From the NCBI RefSeq assembly GCF_947507565.1, contig NC_089180.1:1922001-1986000 (forward strand): 64,000 nt of DNA. Direction: 5' to 3'. A model generated the notes under the pieces. It was not told the DNA's origin. It saw only the letters and a list, made by a program, of their open reading frames with translations, and did no database searches. Numbering within the stretch: position 1 is the stretch's first letter; the number at the start of each line of letters is the position of its first letter. Positions 44,935-55,700 of this stretch are shown here, piece after piece. Source of the stretch: Oscarella lobularis. Lineage: Eukaryota; Porifera; Homoscleromorpha; Homosclerophorida; Oscarellidae. Made by a program: the position numbers and the translations under genes.

Positions 44935-44965
44935 GAGCATGCGCGTTTGAAAGTCCGCCCTGCCC

Positions 44966-45440
44966 GTATTTGAGGGGGACCTATGCATGTGTACGGGTCA
45001 TATTTCCTGTTACCCGTACACGCGTACATACCCACGCACTGTACGGCATGAGTGGATACTTTTGATTGTGACGTCAGAGCGTGACAATCAAAACTGTCGT
45101 TTCGGTTTCTCAGGGCATTTATAACACGGAAAATAGCACAGATCAATTGGAAATAAGGGTTTCTAAGCATTTTTTCCGTTTATGAAAGAAAAAACGCTTT
45201 ATTCGCGTCGTAAATCGCCTTTTTCGGGTCACCGTTTCGAGCCCTATGTCGCGCATGCGCTGTACGAAAAAACGGGTTTTATGTTACGTCACAATACCGA
45301 GCGTGACGAACAGACATACATACAGACAGACAGACAGACAGACAGACACTTCCGGCCCTAAGATCACGTTTGAGAGAGCCTCCCTCCGCCGTTATACGGG
45401 CTCCACCCGTACAACTCTGGTGGTCGGCTCCATTATCCAA
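44966..45440 (+). repeat. Composite repeat D-B, copy 1, right half
   Basis: This continues copy 1 after the insertion: gtatttgagggggacctatg, then ttgattgtgacgtcagagcg, a cgcatgcgctgtacgaaaaa block, an acag tract, and the end gtggtcggctccattat. It matches 46490-46790 and, from ttttgattgtgacgtcagag on, 4605-5010. Confidence 0.9.
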
Positions 45441-45534
45441 TTCACTCTGATCTAATAGTTCAATTGCACTGGGTGGGAAAACGTCCCGTAGCGTATATAT
45501 AGACACGTCGTCTCCGCTACGCGTAACTATCCAT

Positions 45535-46790
45535 ACTAGAGAATGATGGCCCGGTGTTCACCGTGTTGCCATCATGCAGAGCCTCCCACCGCTTACCGTA
45601 CGCGAGTGCATAACATAGTGTGACGTCATAGTTTTTATGCTGTCACATATTCACGTTGTCATTACAGCCGTTAGCTACTACTAGTACAGCTCAGTCCTAC
45701 CTGCATACTGTAAATACAGTACTTGCATGATTGCTGTGTTTTCCTAATTAGGCGCTTTTCTGACGTACAGTACAGTGCGTGCCAGCATAAATGGCCACAA
45801 AATGTGCGCTAAGATCACTGTAGATCACTCGCTGCAAGACATACAGTGTCACTGTGTGTCAACGAAAATCACTCTAATGCCTATTTTAAACAGGGATGTC
45901 AGTTTGATTTTTGTGGGACGTACACTCCCAAAGATTTAAATTTTTTGCAAGTTTAGCGCGCGCTAATAAAAAGTTTCTGAAATGGCAAATTTTGTAAAGG
46001 AAAGAACATTTTCAAATTCGCCGATAATAAATTTCTAAACAATGCACGTGAGAAGCCATTTATAGAGTGAGTTTCTTTCTAACTTGATCCCTAACGGAAA
46101 AAAATGCATTTCTATTTACGTCACGTGACATCCGTTTCTTTCCACCGAATTACTGTATTGAAAATCAAAGATAATGAAGTTTTAGAAAATGGTATAAAGT
46201 GACAGATAAGTTTATGAAAGCCGTCATATGTTGTTTGAAACTGGAAAAAAACGAACTTTTCTGTGTCTTAGCAAAACGTATAGAAACGTTGTCTGCGGTG
46301 AAATCAAAACCGTTTTCTTACAAAATAGACGTAAATAGAAATGCTAGACTTCATTGGAAATCCTTGATGTGACGATCAAACGTCAAAACTACGCCAAATG
46401 TAAACTACGCTCTGAATTCCTCGCGCGCTACTAAAAGTCCCGTTTGGCCATTTATGCTGGCACGCACTGCACTGTATTTGATAATGTGCTCTGTATTTGA
46501 GGAGGACCTATGCATGTGTACGGGAAGTGTACGGGTCATATTTCCTGTTACCCGTACACGCGTACATACCCACCCATATACTGTACATGTGACTGGATAC
46601 TTTTGATTGTGACGTCAGAGCGTGACAATAAAAACTGTTGTTTCGGTTTCTCAGCGCATTTATAACACGGAAAATAGCACAGATCAATTGGAAATAAGGG
46701 TTTCTAAGCATTTTTTTCGTTTCTGAAAGAAAAAACGCTTTATTCGCGCCGTAAATCGCCTTTTTCGGGTCACCGTTTTCGGCCCTATAT
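45535..46790 (+). repeat. Composite repeat D-B, copy 2 (split by a MITE, cut by satellite)
   Basis: The left half (45535-45767) and right half (46475-46790) together match copy 1. They are separated by a Tc1/mariner-like MITE. At about 46790 the repeat stops in the middle of its ggccctat word and the 45-bp satellite begins, so the missing 3' part was replaced or displaced by the array. Confidence 0.88.
45768..46474. mobile_element. 707-bp Tc1/mariner-like MITE
   Basis: TA dinucleotides (45766-45767 and 46475-46476) flank termini that begin cagtacagtgcgtgccagc on the left and, in reverse complement, cagtgcagtgcgtgccagc on the right. Both continue into ataaatggcc. TA duplication with CAGT-starting TIRs is the Tc1/mariner signature. 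There is no transposase, and the interior is AT-rich. Confidence 0.85.
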
Positions 46791-48178
46791 ATTCCGGCAA
46801 GTGGTGTACGTACTCCGCCGGAGGGCGATGTATATATTCCGGCAAGTGGTGTACGTACTCCGCCGGCAGGCGATGAATATAATCCGGCAAGCGGTGTACG
46901 TACTCCGCCGGCAGGCGATGTATATATTCCGGCAGGCGTTTACGTACTCCACCGGCAGGCGGTGTATATATTCCGGAAAGCGGTGTATATATTCCGGAAA
47001 GCAGCGTAGGTACTCCGCCGGAAGGCGGTGTATATATACCGGCAGGCGTGTAAGTACTCTGCCAGAGGGCGGTGTATATATTCCGGCAAGCGGTGTATAT
47101 ATTCCTGCAGGCGTGTACGTACTCCGCCGGCAGGCGGTGTATAGATACCGGCAGGCGTGTACGTACTCAGCCGGCACGGCTACAACGACTACAACGGCTA
47201 AAACGGTGTATATACTCCGGAAGGCAGTGTACGTACTCCGCCGGCTGGCGGTGTATACATTCCGGCAGGCGGTGCATATATTCCGGCAAGTGGTGTAAGT
47301 ACTCCGCCGGCAGGCGGTGTATATATTCCGGCAAGAGGTGTACGTACTCCGCCGGCAGGCGGTGTATATATTCCGGCAAGTGGTGTACGTACTCCGCCGG
47401 AGGGCGATGTATATTCCGGTAAGTGGTGTACGTATACTCCGCCGGCCGGCGACGTATATATTCCGGCAAGTGGTGTACGTACTCCGCCGGCAGGCGATGT
47501 ATATATTCCAGCAAGTCGTCTACGTATACTCCGCCGGCAGGCGGCGTAAATATTTCGGCAAGTTGTGTATGTATACTCAGCCGGCAGGCTATGTATATAT
47601 TCCGGTAAGTGGTGTACGTATACTCCGCCGGCCAACGACGTATATATTCCGACAAGTGGTGTACGTACTCCGCCGGCAGGCGGTGTATATATTCCGGAGA
47701 GTTGTGTACGTACTCCGCCGGCTGGCGGTGTATTAATTCCGGCAAGAGGTGTATATATTCCGGCAGGCGATCTATATATTCCGGCAAGTGATGTACGTAC
47801 TCCGCCGACATGCGATGTATATATTCCGGCAAGTGGAGTATGTACTCCGCCGGCACGCGATGTATATATTCCGGCAAGTGGTGTACGTACTCCGCCGGCA
47901 GGCGTTGTATATATTCCGGGAAGCGGTGTACGTATACTCAGCCGGCAGGCGATGTATATATTCCGGCAAGTGGTGCACGTATACTCCGCCGGCAGGCGGT
48001 AAATATATTCCGGCAAGTGATGTACGTACTCCGCCGGCATGCGATGTATATATTCCGGCAAGTGGAGTATGTACTCCGCCGGCACGCGATGTATATATTC
48101 CGGCAAGTGGTGTACGTACTCCGCTGGCAGGCGGTGTATACATTCCGGAAGGCGGTGCATATATTCCGGCAGGTGGTG
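46791..48178 (+). repeat. 45-bp satellite, array 1
   Basis: About 31 units on the pattern gtatatattccggcaagtgg then tgtacgtactccgccggcaggcg. Units vary by point changes, and some carry a 3-bp tat insertion (tacgtatactc). The 45-bp length is a multiple of 3 and most units lack stops, so long open frames appear on both strands. These encode 15-residue repeats such as TPPAGGVYIPASGVR (plus) and TPPAGGVRTPLAGIY (minus), which look alike because the unit is quasi-palindromic (ccgccggcaggcgg, gtacgtac). I do not treat these frames as genes. Between about 47170 and 47210 a cggctacaacgactacaacg tract interrupts the array. Confidence 0.95.
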
Positions 48179-48553
48179 TACGTCCTCTCAAGGAAGGAGA
48201 TGCCGTTTTCATCGTGGATCGCCAGGAACATGGCAGAGTTATCAAACGAGCACCCTTTCCCAGAAGTTACTACATAGCTACCTGGCACTATTCGTCGCAA
48301 TCGTGGAAAATTGGTTATCGCATCTGAGAGTCCGGAAGCAGATAGCGACGACGAAGATATCTCTGTAGGATTGCCGGATGAACCTGAGCTACCAGGTCAA
48401 GCTGTTCCTGAACCTGTGGCGGAGGCCGATGAGCCCGCACAGGCCGTTCAACCTGTTCCAGCTGCACAACCTGTTCCAGTTGCTCCGCAAGCTGCCTTGA
48501 CCACTAGAAGTGAAAGAGAAGTCCGTCCACATAATCGATATGGACAGAATTGA
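48179..48553 (+). pseudogene. Ty3/gypsy-type retrotransposon pol C-terminus, frameshifted
   Basis: The plus strand directly after satellite array 1 encodes LKEGDAVFIVDRQEHGRVIK and RSYYIAT. It then shifts by one base at about 48278 to a frame with IRRNRGKLV, an acidic/Pro-Ala-Val-rich linker, and TRSEREVRPHNRYGQN with a stop at 48551-48553. The series L-x-x-G-D-x-V, then R-S-Y-x-x-x-T, then x-R-R-N-R, then T-R-S-x-R-x-V-x-P-x-x-R-Y is the usual C-terminal end of gypsy integrases. Everything upstream (reverse transcriptase, RNase H, integrase core) is absent and replaced by the satellite. It is a dead remnant. Confidence 0.7.
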
Positions 48554-48559
48554 TCGGGA

Positions 48560-48717
48560 TGTGATGGACTCTAAAATAGATGTCATTCCCGGACATGTTA
48601 TCCGGAAGTATATGTCTCACATGAGCATGTCTTGTAGTCACCTGTATATATATATTAATACAGTTCAGTTGAGCTAGAACCCACGACTACTGTACCCAGT
48701 CGTTCTCCTCACTGTCA
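48560..48717 (+). mobile_element. Putative 3' LTR of the gypsy-type remnant
   Basis: Seven bases past the pol stop a segment starts tgtgatggactc and ends cactgtca, giving TG..CA limits over 158 bp. It contains a tatatatatattaatacagt stretch near its middle. Its position directly after the integrase tail is where a 3' LTR is expected. The 5' LTR is absent, so this cannot be confirmed inside the window. Confidence 0.45.
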
Positions 48718-49335
48718 AGGTGAGCGCGGAACATGGCAATCCAATATTCTACAACGATCGAATTCTCGCAGAAGGAGACGCAAGAGAAATTGGCCAGGCT
48801 CTTGACGAATTTTTGCTCTCCTACTGTACAGCCTTCTAACGAGGCCATACGCGGATTGCATGCCTATAGCTAATGGGTCAAGTGCGGTAAGTCTTGCGTT
48901 TCTGGTTTGCAACTACGGTGCTCTTTCGCCATCCGAAACGCTTCGTCGAGTATCTCCTCGAGTGTCGAATCAAGAAGTGAGGAAGATAAGGTTTAGGGAG
49001 GATATCTTCTTGTCGCATCTTTGAGCTTTTTTAGGATTGTACAACTTTTAGTCGTCTTTCCGAAGAACACAGCAATTAACTTAAAATTTGCCATCTTGGT
49101 CAATACAGTGCACGTCGACTAAAGATCACATGCAAATTTATGTGAAACGCTTACGTCACAGTGAAAACCCTCAGTTCTTGTCTTTGGTGTAGTATCAATA
49201 CTTGCAGTCTGACTGAATGACACCGCTTGACGACTGTACTGACATTGAATGGAGGAGGTACAGTGTAGGCCAAGGCGGTTCTGAAATAGTCCTCGTGTTG
49301 CAATACGGTGCCATTGTGACGCAATAGTGTAGGAA
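48718..49335. other. No recognisable gene
   Basis: A short plus-strand frame around 48740-48870 (EFSQKETQEKLARLLTNF) has no family and stops early. The remainder is the 5' flank of the secreted Ig/EGF gene. Confidence 0.3.
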
Positions 49336-51918
49336 ATGAAAGTGGTCATTGCGTTGGTTTTTCTTCTCCTGCACGAGTGCTGGTCAAAAGAGAAGTGGTC
49401 TTCGCGTAAATTTCCTTCTTTCATTCCTTTGGTTAATTAATAATGCTGTTTAGAGTGGCCCTACGAGTTGTCAAAAATGAAAGTTACTTTAGAAAAGTCC
49501 AAGTTTTCAATTCAAAATCGGTTTAAAAAAGTGGCGTGCTCTTTCTGGATTAAAATTATGACGCCACATATACGCAAAGAACTTTATCCAGAGCGATTCT
49601 TCTATCTTCATCCTAAAACCAGTATGGTGTATTACAGTTCCGGAGATGTTACGTTTTACAAAGAAAAAGGCTACCATGTCTCCGCAGTTTTTAAAATTGC
49701 CTACTTGCCACAGGATTTCAATCGCCAGTACAGATGCTTTCTTAAGGTTCGTTTGCCTTATAAAATAATCCGCCGACGCGTTTCACGAAAATACAGTGCA
49801 CGCCACCATAAATTTCCACTTAGCAACTAGCGCGCGTTTTTCGTCGCGAAATGAAGGTCTCGCCATCGGCGGCACTTTTCGCGCTACTATGAGTTTAGGA
49901 GATTGTTTCTCCTAACAGCGTTTGTTCTTTCGGGTCTACTGAAGCCGCAGGTTTAGAGAAAAAATTGCTTTCGCGATGCCACGCCCAAACCCGCGTTTTG
50001 CTGACTAATTGCGTGTCCGGTAAAAATCGCTTAAGACTGCGGATATACTGGAGAAAATTTCTAAACTTTTCATTGAATGAAATGTTTCGGAAATTTTCTG
50101 GTTTTCTCAAAAACGACCGTACCTACGCTCCTTTTCGTGCGTTTTTCTCGATAACGGCACTATAAATTTTTTATTTCAAAATTTTAGGAGGTAACTGAAA
50201 GGCAATTTTAAAATCTCATTGATAGACATTGACGAAGAAATGCTTTTTTGTGAAAATATTTCGTCTCGAATGATTAGAGCGATGCTACCCTAACGCGCGC
50301 ACGGCTAGCAACAAAGAAATATTTTCTTTTACCACGATAGTATGACTGTGACGTAACAATCACTTGACCCATTTTACCAAATTGCGCGAAGATCATGTGA
50401 ACGAACACTGATCCGTGATTGGCTAATAGCACAAATTCTTCTTTTTAGGCGAAAGAGTTTCACAATCACATTTATATTACCTCCTAAACAATTTAATGGC
50501 GCTTTGGTTACCTTAGCAGGGCTTTTTTGTAAAGGGGTAGGGGACTTTGAAAATTGGAAATTTATGGTGGCGTGCACTGTACTTCAAGCAAAGTGGTTCT
50601 TTTATGTTGCAATCCAAAGGTTTGGTGATATAGCGTTATAACGCGCACTTGGGGTTTATATGCTTTAGCAGACCTGGTACGGCGCAAAAGACTAGTGTCA
50701 CTTGTTGGACGGTGCGACCAGTAATTGGTTTTTGAATCTTTTAGCAAACGCAAGTTTTAGAAAGCAAAAAGTGTACCATGGCGTGGGATCCAAGGCTTCG
50801 GTTATACGCATTGGCTCCGACTTTCAACGCTTTAAGTTTTTTGCAAAGGCAGCTTTTTCCCGCTAATCTATCCAGTTTGGGAATTTTATAGAAATTTGCA
50901 AGGATTAAAAAACAAGAGACAAAGAGCAAACTTGCCCGATGACGTACATGTTGTCTCAACTCCTTCCGCGTCTAAACTTACTATTAAAAAATTGTCAACT
51001 ACTATTGCAGGATGGTATGGATGTGTATGGCACCGTGAGACGCAACCTATGTTTAGAGAGAAATTGAATGCTGAAGTGCAACTATTACCAGTCGGTTAGT
51101 ACAGAAAGAGAAATAGTTTACTCTTTATTAAATTTTCTGCGTACATCTGGATACTAAAAACTAACAAATTGTAGCTAAAGAAAAACGATGTCAAATTGAA
51201 GTCAACCTCTAATATTAAATGTACATTGTAAACGTTTGATACTTCTGATTTAGCTATAAATAGGTTAAATTTGCAGAAAGTGAATTTACTACTTGTACTA
51301 AAATGTGCGTCTATTTTAGACGATGACTCGTGCAGCGTTGCCTATCAAGTTTTGAAAAAGCGTCCATGTCATTCTGCAGCGTACTGTATTGATAAGGTGT
51401 TTAGCCACGAGTGTTATTGCCAAGAAGGATACACGGGTGACGGCTTAGATTACTGCGATGGTACGTAGTACAGCACCATGTATTTTTTATATGATTGTGC
51501 TAAAGATATTGACGAGTGCATTATGAGTTTGAACCGATGCGACTTACATGCAAGCTGTATAAACACGCAAGGCAGCTATAAATGCTCTTGTGATCATGGC
51601 TATCACGGAGACGGCTGGAAGTGCAGTCTTTCGGATTTTGATTACAACGTGAAGATCCCAATTCAAATCGAAAACACCAAAGTAATCAGCGGGCCTCCTA
51701 AACTCAGAGAACAAAAATATGACAAGAACCTAACAACTCGTGCAATAAAAGAAAAAACTGGTATTCTTAATTATTCTTTTTTATCTTTAATTAAAGTTAC
51801 TGCATTCATTAGAATTACCAAAAACGGCTTTAAAAGTATCATTAGCGTTTGGAACGTTAGGGACTCTTTTCCTAATTGGACTAGGGTTAGGAGCGTAAAA
51901 TGCACTAAAAAGATCTGA
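49336..51918 (+). CDS. Secreted Ig-like and EGF-domain protein
   Basis: Exon 1 (49336-49405) encodes a signal peptide, MKVVIALVFLLLHECWSKEK, and has a gtaaat donor. Exon 2 (from about 49454) joins in phase and gives an Ig-like fold (KVACSFWIKI with YRCFLK about 60 residues later). A Tc1/mariner-like MITE then occupies 49794-50579 in or beside an intron. An exon at about 50893-51098 gives a second Ig half (KLTIKKLSTTIAGWYGCVWH). Two EGF-like exons follow: 51319-51460 (DDDSCSVAYQVLKKRPCHSA, CYCQEGYTGDG) and 51505-51642 (DIDECIMSLNRCDLHASCIN, CSCDHGYHGDGWKC), the second with the DxDEC calcium-binding start. A basic tail ends at TGA 51916-51918. No membrane segment is clear, so it is probably secreted or matrix-associated. 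Base composition is much more AT-rich than genes to the left. Confidence 0.72.
49794..50579. mobile_element. 786-bp Tc1/mariner-like MITE in the Ig/EGF gene
   Basis: TA at 49792-49793 and 50580-50581 flanks termini cagtgcacgccaccataaat (left) and its exact inverse on the right. Identity continues into ttcca. The design (TA, CAGTGC start, gcc.gcataaat-like continuation) parallels the MITE at 45768-46474, so the two are probably related families. There is no coding capacity. Confidence 0.87.
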
Positions 51919-52725
51919 GACAAAGAATTGGAAGCAATAAAACAGATTATGCGTGCGTTCTAAAAGAAAATACCTGACATCAAAGACGCTTCAAAATAAT
52001 AAAAATTGCATTATCTTCATATACCATGTAGTTCGTCCTACAGTAATTCTTTCTGCATGCTAGGTACAATTTGGTCCTTGCTTCTTTATTAATAATACGC
52101 TTTATGAATGCAAACTAAACTGCGTTTTCTGTGCAGCGTTCTGTTTTTAGCGACTTGCTGCACGTTTCTGAGTTTCAATTTTTTCACGTGCGGACGTTAA
52201 AAAACCGTCAAACCCTTCTGCATAGCTTGCTGATGGGTTGCCCAACTTATAACTGTTGAAAATATTTTTGGCGTAAAAAAATAAGATTTCATGATATTTA
52301 CACTCCAGTTTTGGCCGCAGCCCAGACTTTGATGCTTTCTTCTCCTAACTCGAAAAAAACAGTATGAACTCTTGGGACGGTAACGCTTATTGTGTGGCCC
52401 TACGTAAACAATGATAATTGCATTTTGGAGAATTTTTTACCTTGCGGACAAGATTTCCATTAAGAGTTGGGCTTTTTTTAGAACACTCAAGCAATTTTTG
52501 GGACAACGCAAAGCCATCGAGATGAAAATAAGGGCCTTGCGGTGAATTGAAAAGATAGCTAGTAGTTTTGCGCCAAAGATTTTTAAGTCGCTCTTTATCT
52601 TTAAAAGACGAGTAATAGAGCAAATTAAGAAATTATTTAAGGCTGTACCCTTTGCAATTAGTTCAGTAGCTTTGAAAAGGTGTTCTAAAACCAAAAATAC
52701 TGTTACAAAATAAGTTTCTTTACTT
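51919..52725. other. No recognisable gene (AT-rich)
   Basis: Convergent 3' flanks of the plus-strand Ig/EGF gene and the minus-strand membrane-protein gene. Short frames exist on the minus strand but none is supported. Confidence 0.3.
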
Positions 52726-55700
52726 TACAAACTTTTAATCTTTTGTGTGCTTCTGATTCTTTTCGTGATTTTGAAAAGAAGTACACTGCATGAAACTAGA
52801 ATGATAGCTCCCACTATGCCTACTCCTATAAGACTTTTCTCTCCAGATTTATTGCGCCATCTTCCGTAACCTATACAAAGTCAAACGTCTGGCTTAAAAT
52901 CACTTCTTTGAACTTAATAGCTACGCCAACTGTTACTTTTGTTTAGTAAGTTTACGTTGCCGCTTAGTTGCAGTTTTTCAGATAAAATTAGTTGCAGGTT
53001 ATTGCAAAGATAATGCGGTCGACGAGCCCAGACTTCAACGAAGCACTGTCTTTTTCCGTTCGTTGCTGCACTACAAAAAAAGACTTACTGCACTTAGAAT
53101 CTGCATCAATTGCATTACGTTGAAAAACAAGCCACGATTTCCGGGTGAACTTTCGGTTGGCTTAAATGCGGAAATAGTTCTAGCGTTCTATTTGGTTGAT
53201 CAAAGTTCTTGAGACTGACGCAAGAAATGTGATTGTTGCAAACTAATTGAATTTTGGCAATAGCTTGTAACTTCAAAGACCAAGAACAGTGTCTTATCAG
53301 CCTATTTATTACTTTCAACCAGTTTACCTGTCCACTATTAAGAGTAACCACGAACTGAAGAATTTCAATAAGATTTTTTTTGAAAGTTGTTTCGATTTTT
53401 TTTGTTAGGGAAGTTTTTGAAGAAGGCAAGACAACATTTTTTACAGCAATTTTTAGATCAGGTTCCTTGTCTTCTATACCAAACGCAGTTAGTTAGCTAA
53501 GGAAAGACAATTACGCATCTTACTCAGTTCGCACGGTGGCAGAAAACTTCCTGAATAAGAAGATATTTTTATTCTGCAAGTTCCCATGGTTTTGCCCGAC
53601 TTTGTAAACATGGGTTGAAGAGCTACTGACGCTCGAAAGCGGCAAATTTGTGTTACTTTTGAAAAGCTCTTTAGATGAATAGAATGCAATTGAAAGGAAA
53701 ATTTTTTGCTGCTTCCCTAAATTAAAATTAGATAAGCCGTATTAATTTAAATGTACTTTTAAAATAAGTAATAGACTTGCTAGAATAATGCTAAAATTTA
53801 AACAACAGGTTATTATTTTATAGATGCAGTAAAATGTAATTTTTACTGGAGGTAAAGACAGCTTGTAAGTCTTAACATGAGGTAAAAACGCTGGACAATT
53901 AGCTCTGGCAACGAAGATTCCTTCTCCCTAATCAGAAATATTTTTGGTAAATAATTTAGGACAATATAAAACACGCTTACTTCACCAGTATTTGCCAACT
54001 GCACTTTCACACTTGCTTGGCTTGGCGCGCGCTTTGATGAGTTAAACTGCCACACAAGGCATGGATCTGGTAGCTCTTTTTCGCCTTTTTTTAAAACGTT
54101 TTCTTCAACGCTTAGCCAATCGTCCAAATTGAAATATATATAAGGTTCCTATTTGGTATTAATTAATTATTTGCCTGCTGACTATTCTTAAGGTGATTGC
54201 TAAGGAAGTCATACAAGAAGCTTGATATCTTTTAGCCGAAAACCAACAAGTTGCGTGGGTTGCAGTTGTCTGAATCGTAGGTTCATCAATGCCATTCCCT
54301 TTCGTAGGATTCGTAGCCTGATTTGTGAACTTTCTTTAACACCGTTTCGCTTTGCATCACCTAAACAGAATAATAATGATATTAGAAAAAAAACGGTATG
54401 CAATTACTGCGCAGTCTTTCATCTTTATATGGAGGCTCATGTTTACTATAAGAGAATAGAAGAGTTTCTTTGACACAAGAACCTTAGACCAAGCAACAAA
54501 TCTGTTAAAGTTTTTCCTAAATTTTTTCATATTCAAGGTACCAATAATGTCAGAGCACGTAGTCCTTTGGCGAAAGACTTTGTTGCTAACGAAAAACCCA
54601 CCGCATTTATCTTTTAGGTAGTACTTGGTTTTCGGATAAGTAGCGTGCTTGTGTCTCACAAAAAACTTGAACCACCGCTTTTCTTTGAACGGTTTTGGAT
54701 GTGGAATAACCAAAATACGTGGAAAAATTATGGCTTTTGTTATGTATGTAGGATTACTAAAAAAGGATTTTGGAAAATGACAGAGAGAAGAATTGCATAC
54801 TTTCGGAAATTTTTGTCTCGCAACCGATGTGTAATATCGATTTTTTTTCCTAACAAAAATTAGGAACAGTAATTCATACTGCAATAGTTTTTTGCCTTTA
54901 ATAATTGCTGCAACGTATAGATTTCTTTTGATTTTGAAATGTCGTATCGGAAGGAAACCAATGTGCGCGTTTCTTTTACCGTGTTGAATGTAGTGGTAGA
55001 GCGGTCTTGTGCACTCTGGACAGAACAGCATTCTTGAAGTGCAGGGTTGGCACTTCAGGTCAGTAACATTTTCCACTTGCCATGCAGCGGAGACGTGTAC
55101 ATAGCCAAACTTTTTGCCTGATTTTTCGAGTAACTACAGAACATCTTGAGTAAAAGTAAATTTAAGGTAATTTTTCTTACAATTTGGGCAATTCCGCAAT
55201 AGTGCAATGGGTTTGTTTTTCCTAAGCGATGCTGTGAAAAGCAACGTTTTGTACATGCAAAACCTGTTTTCGTTTCTAACCATTATTGTTGTGTATAAAG
55301 TGGCACGGCCTATAATTCGATTTGTATGATTTTCAACAATAAAACCATCTAATGTTTTGTATTTTGCAGCTAAATGAAATGTAGAACTTTTCACTCTTCC
55401 GCGATAAGGTTTAACTAAACAACGCATATTCATTTAGGTCAAGGTGTTTTGCACTAGTACCTCGAAAATTATTTGGATTTGGAAGAAGTTTTACTTGTTG
55501 TTTTAAAGATTTTTTGATTTTGAAAGAGCTGGTCTTGCTGTTGTACGGAAGATAAATGCATCCAAATTTGTGGTCTTTGACGTTTACTGATTCCAAATTT
55601 AAGTTTTTAGTGAATTTCTTTCTTCTGGGTAGCCTGCTGTAAGTTTCCTTTTGATCTCGAATAAAGAAGTATTTTACTAGTGCAGTTACTATCATTTCTA

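Larger units (their letters stand above)
40574..44965. mobile_element. 4392-bp TIR transposon with 8-bp target duplication (GTATTTGA)
   Basis: The left terminus gggcagggcggactttcaaa (40574) is the exact reverse complement of the right terminus ending at 44965. Perfect identity runs for 31 bp, then decays. The 8-mer GTATTTGA occurs directly outside both ends (40566-40573 and 44966-44973). The element interrupts composite repeat D-B. At 46490-46520 a second copy of that repeat reads straight through the junction with one GTATTTGA, which is the unoccupied site. The element encodes one multi-exon plus-strand gene. An 8-bp duplication is usual for hAT, P and Merlin superfamilies, but I see no recognisable transposase signature of these. 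A solo end is at 26409. Confidence 0.93.

Noticed and set aside
40574-44965. Assigning the element to hAT on its 8-bp duplication alone
   Set aside because: P and Merlin elements also make 8-bp duplications, and no hAT dimerisation motif or BED finger is visible in the encoded protein.
46791-48178. CRISPR-like array of regular repeats
   Set aside because: There are no unique spacers between identical repeats. Units are contiguous and diverged, and the context is metazoan.
46801-48327. Several 100-320 codon frames in satellite array 1
   Set aside because: All three forward and reverse frames are open in turn. They are explained by unit length and composition.
54357-55076. 239-codon minus-strand frame in the AT-rich island
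   Set aside because: Composition is biased to K, F, Y and I, and a probable exon-intron pattern runs through it. I used only pieces with splice-like limits for the membrane-protein model.
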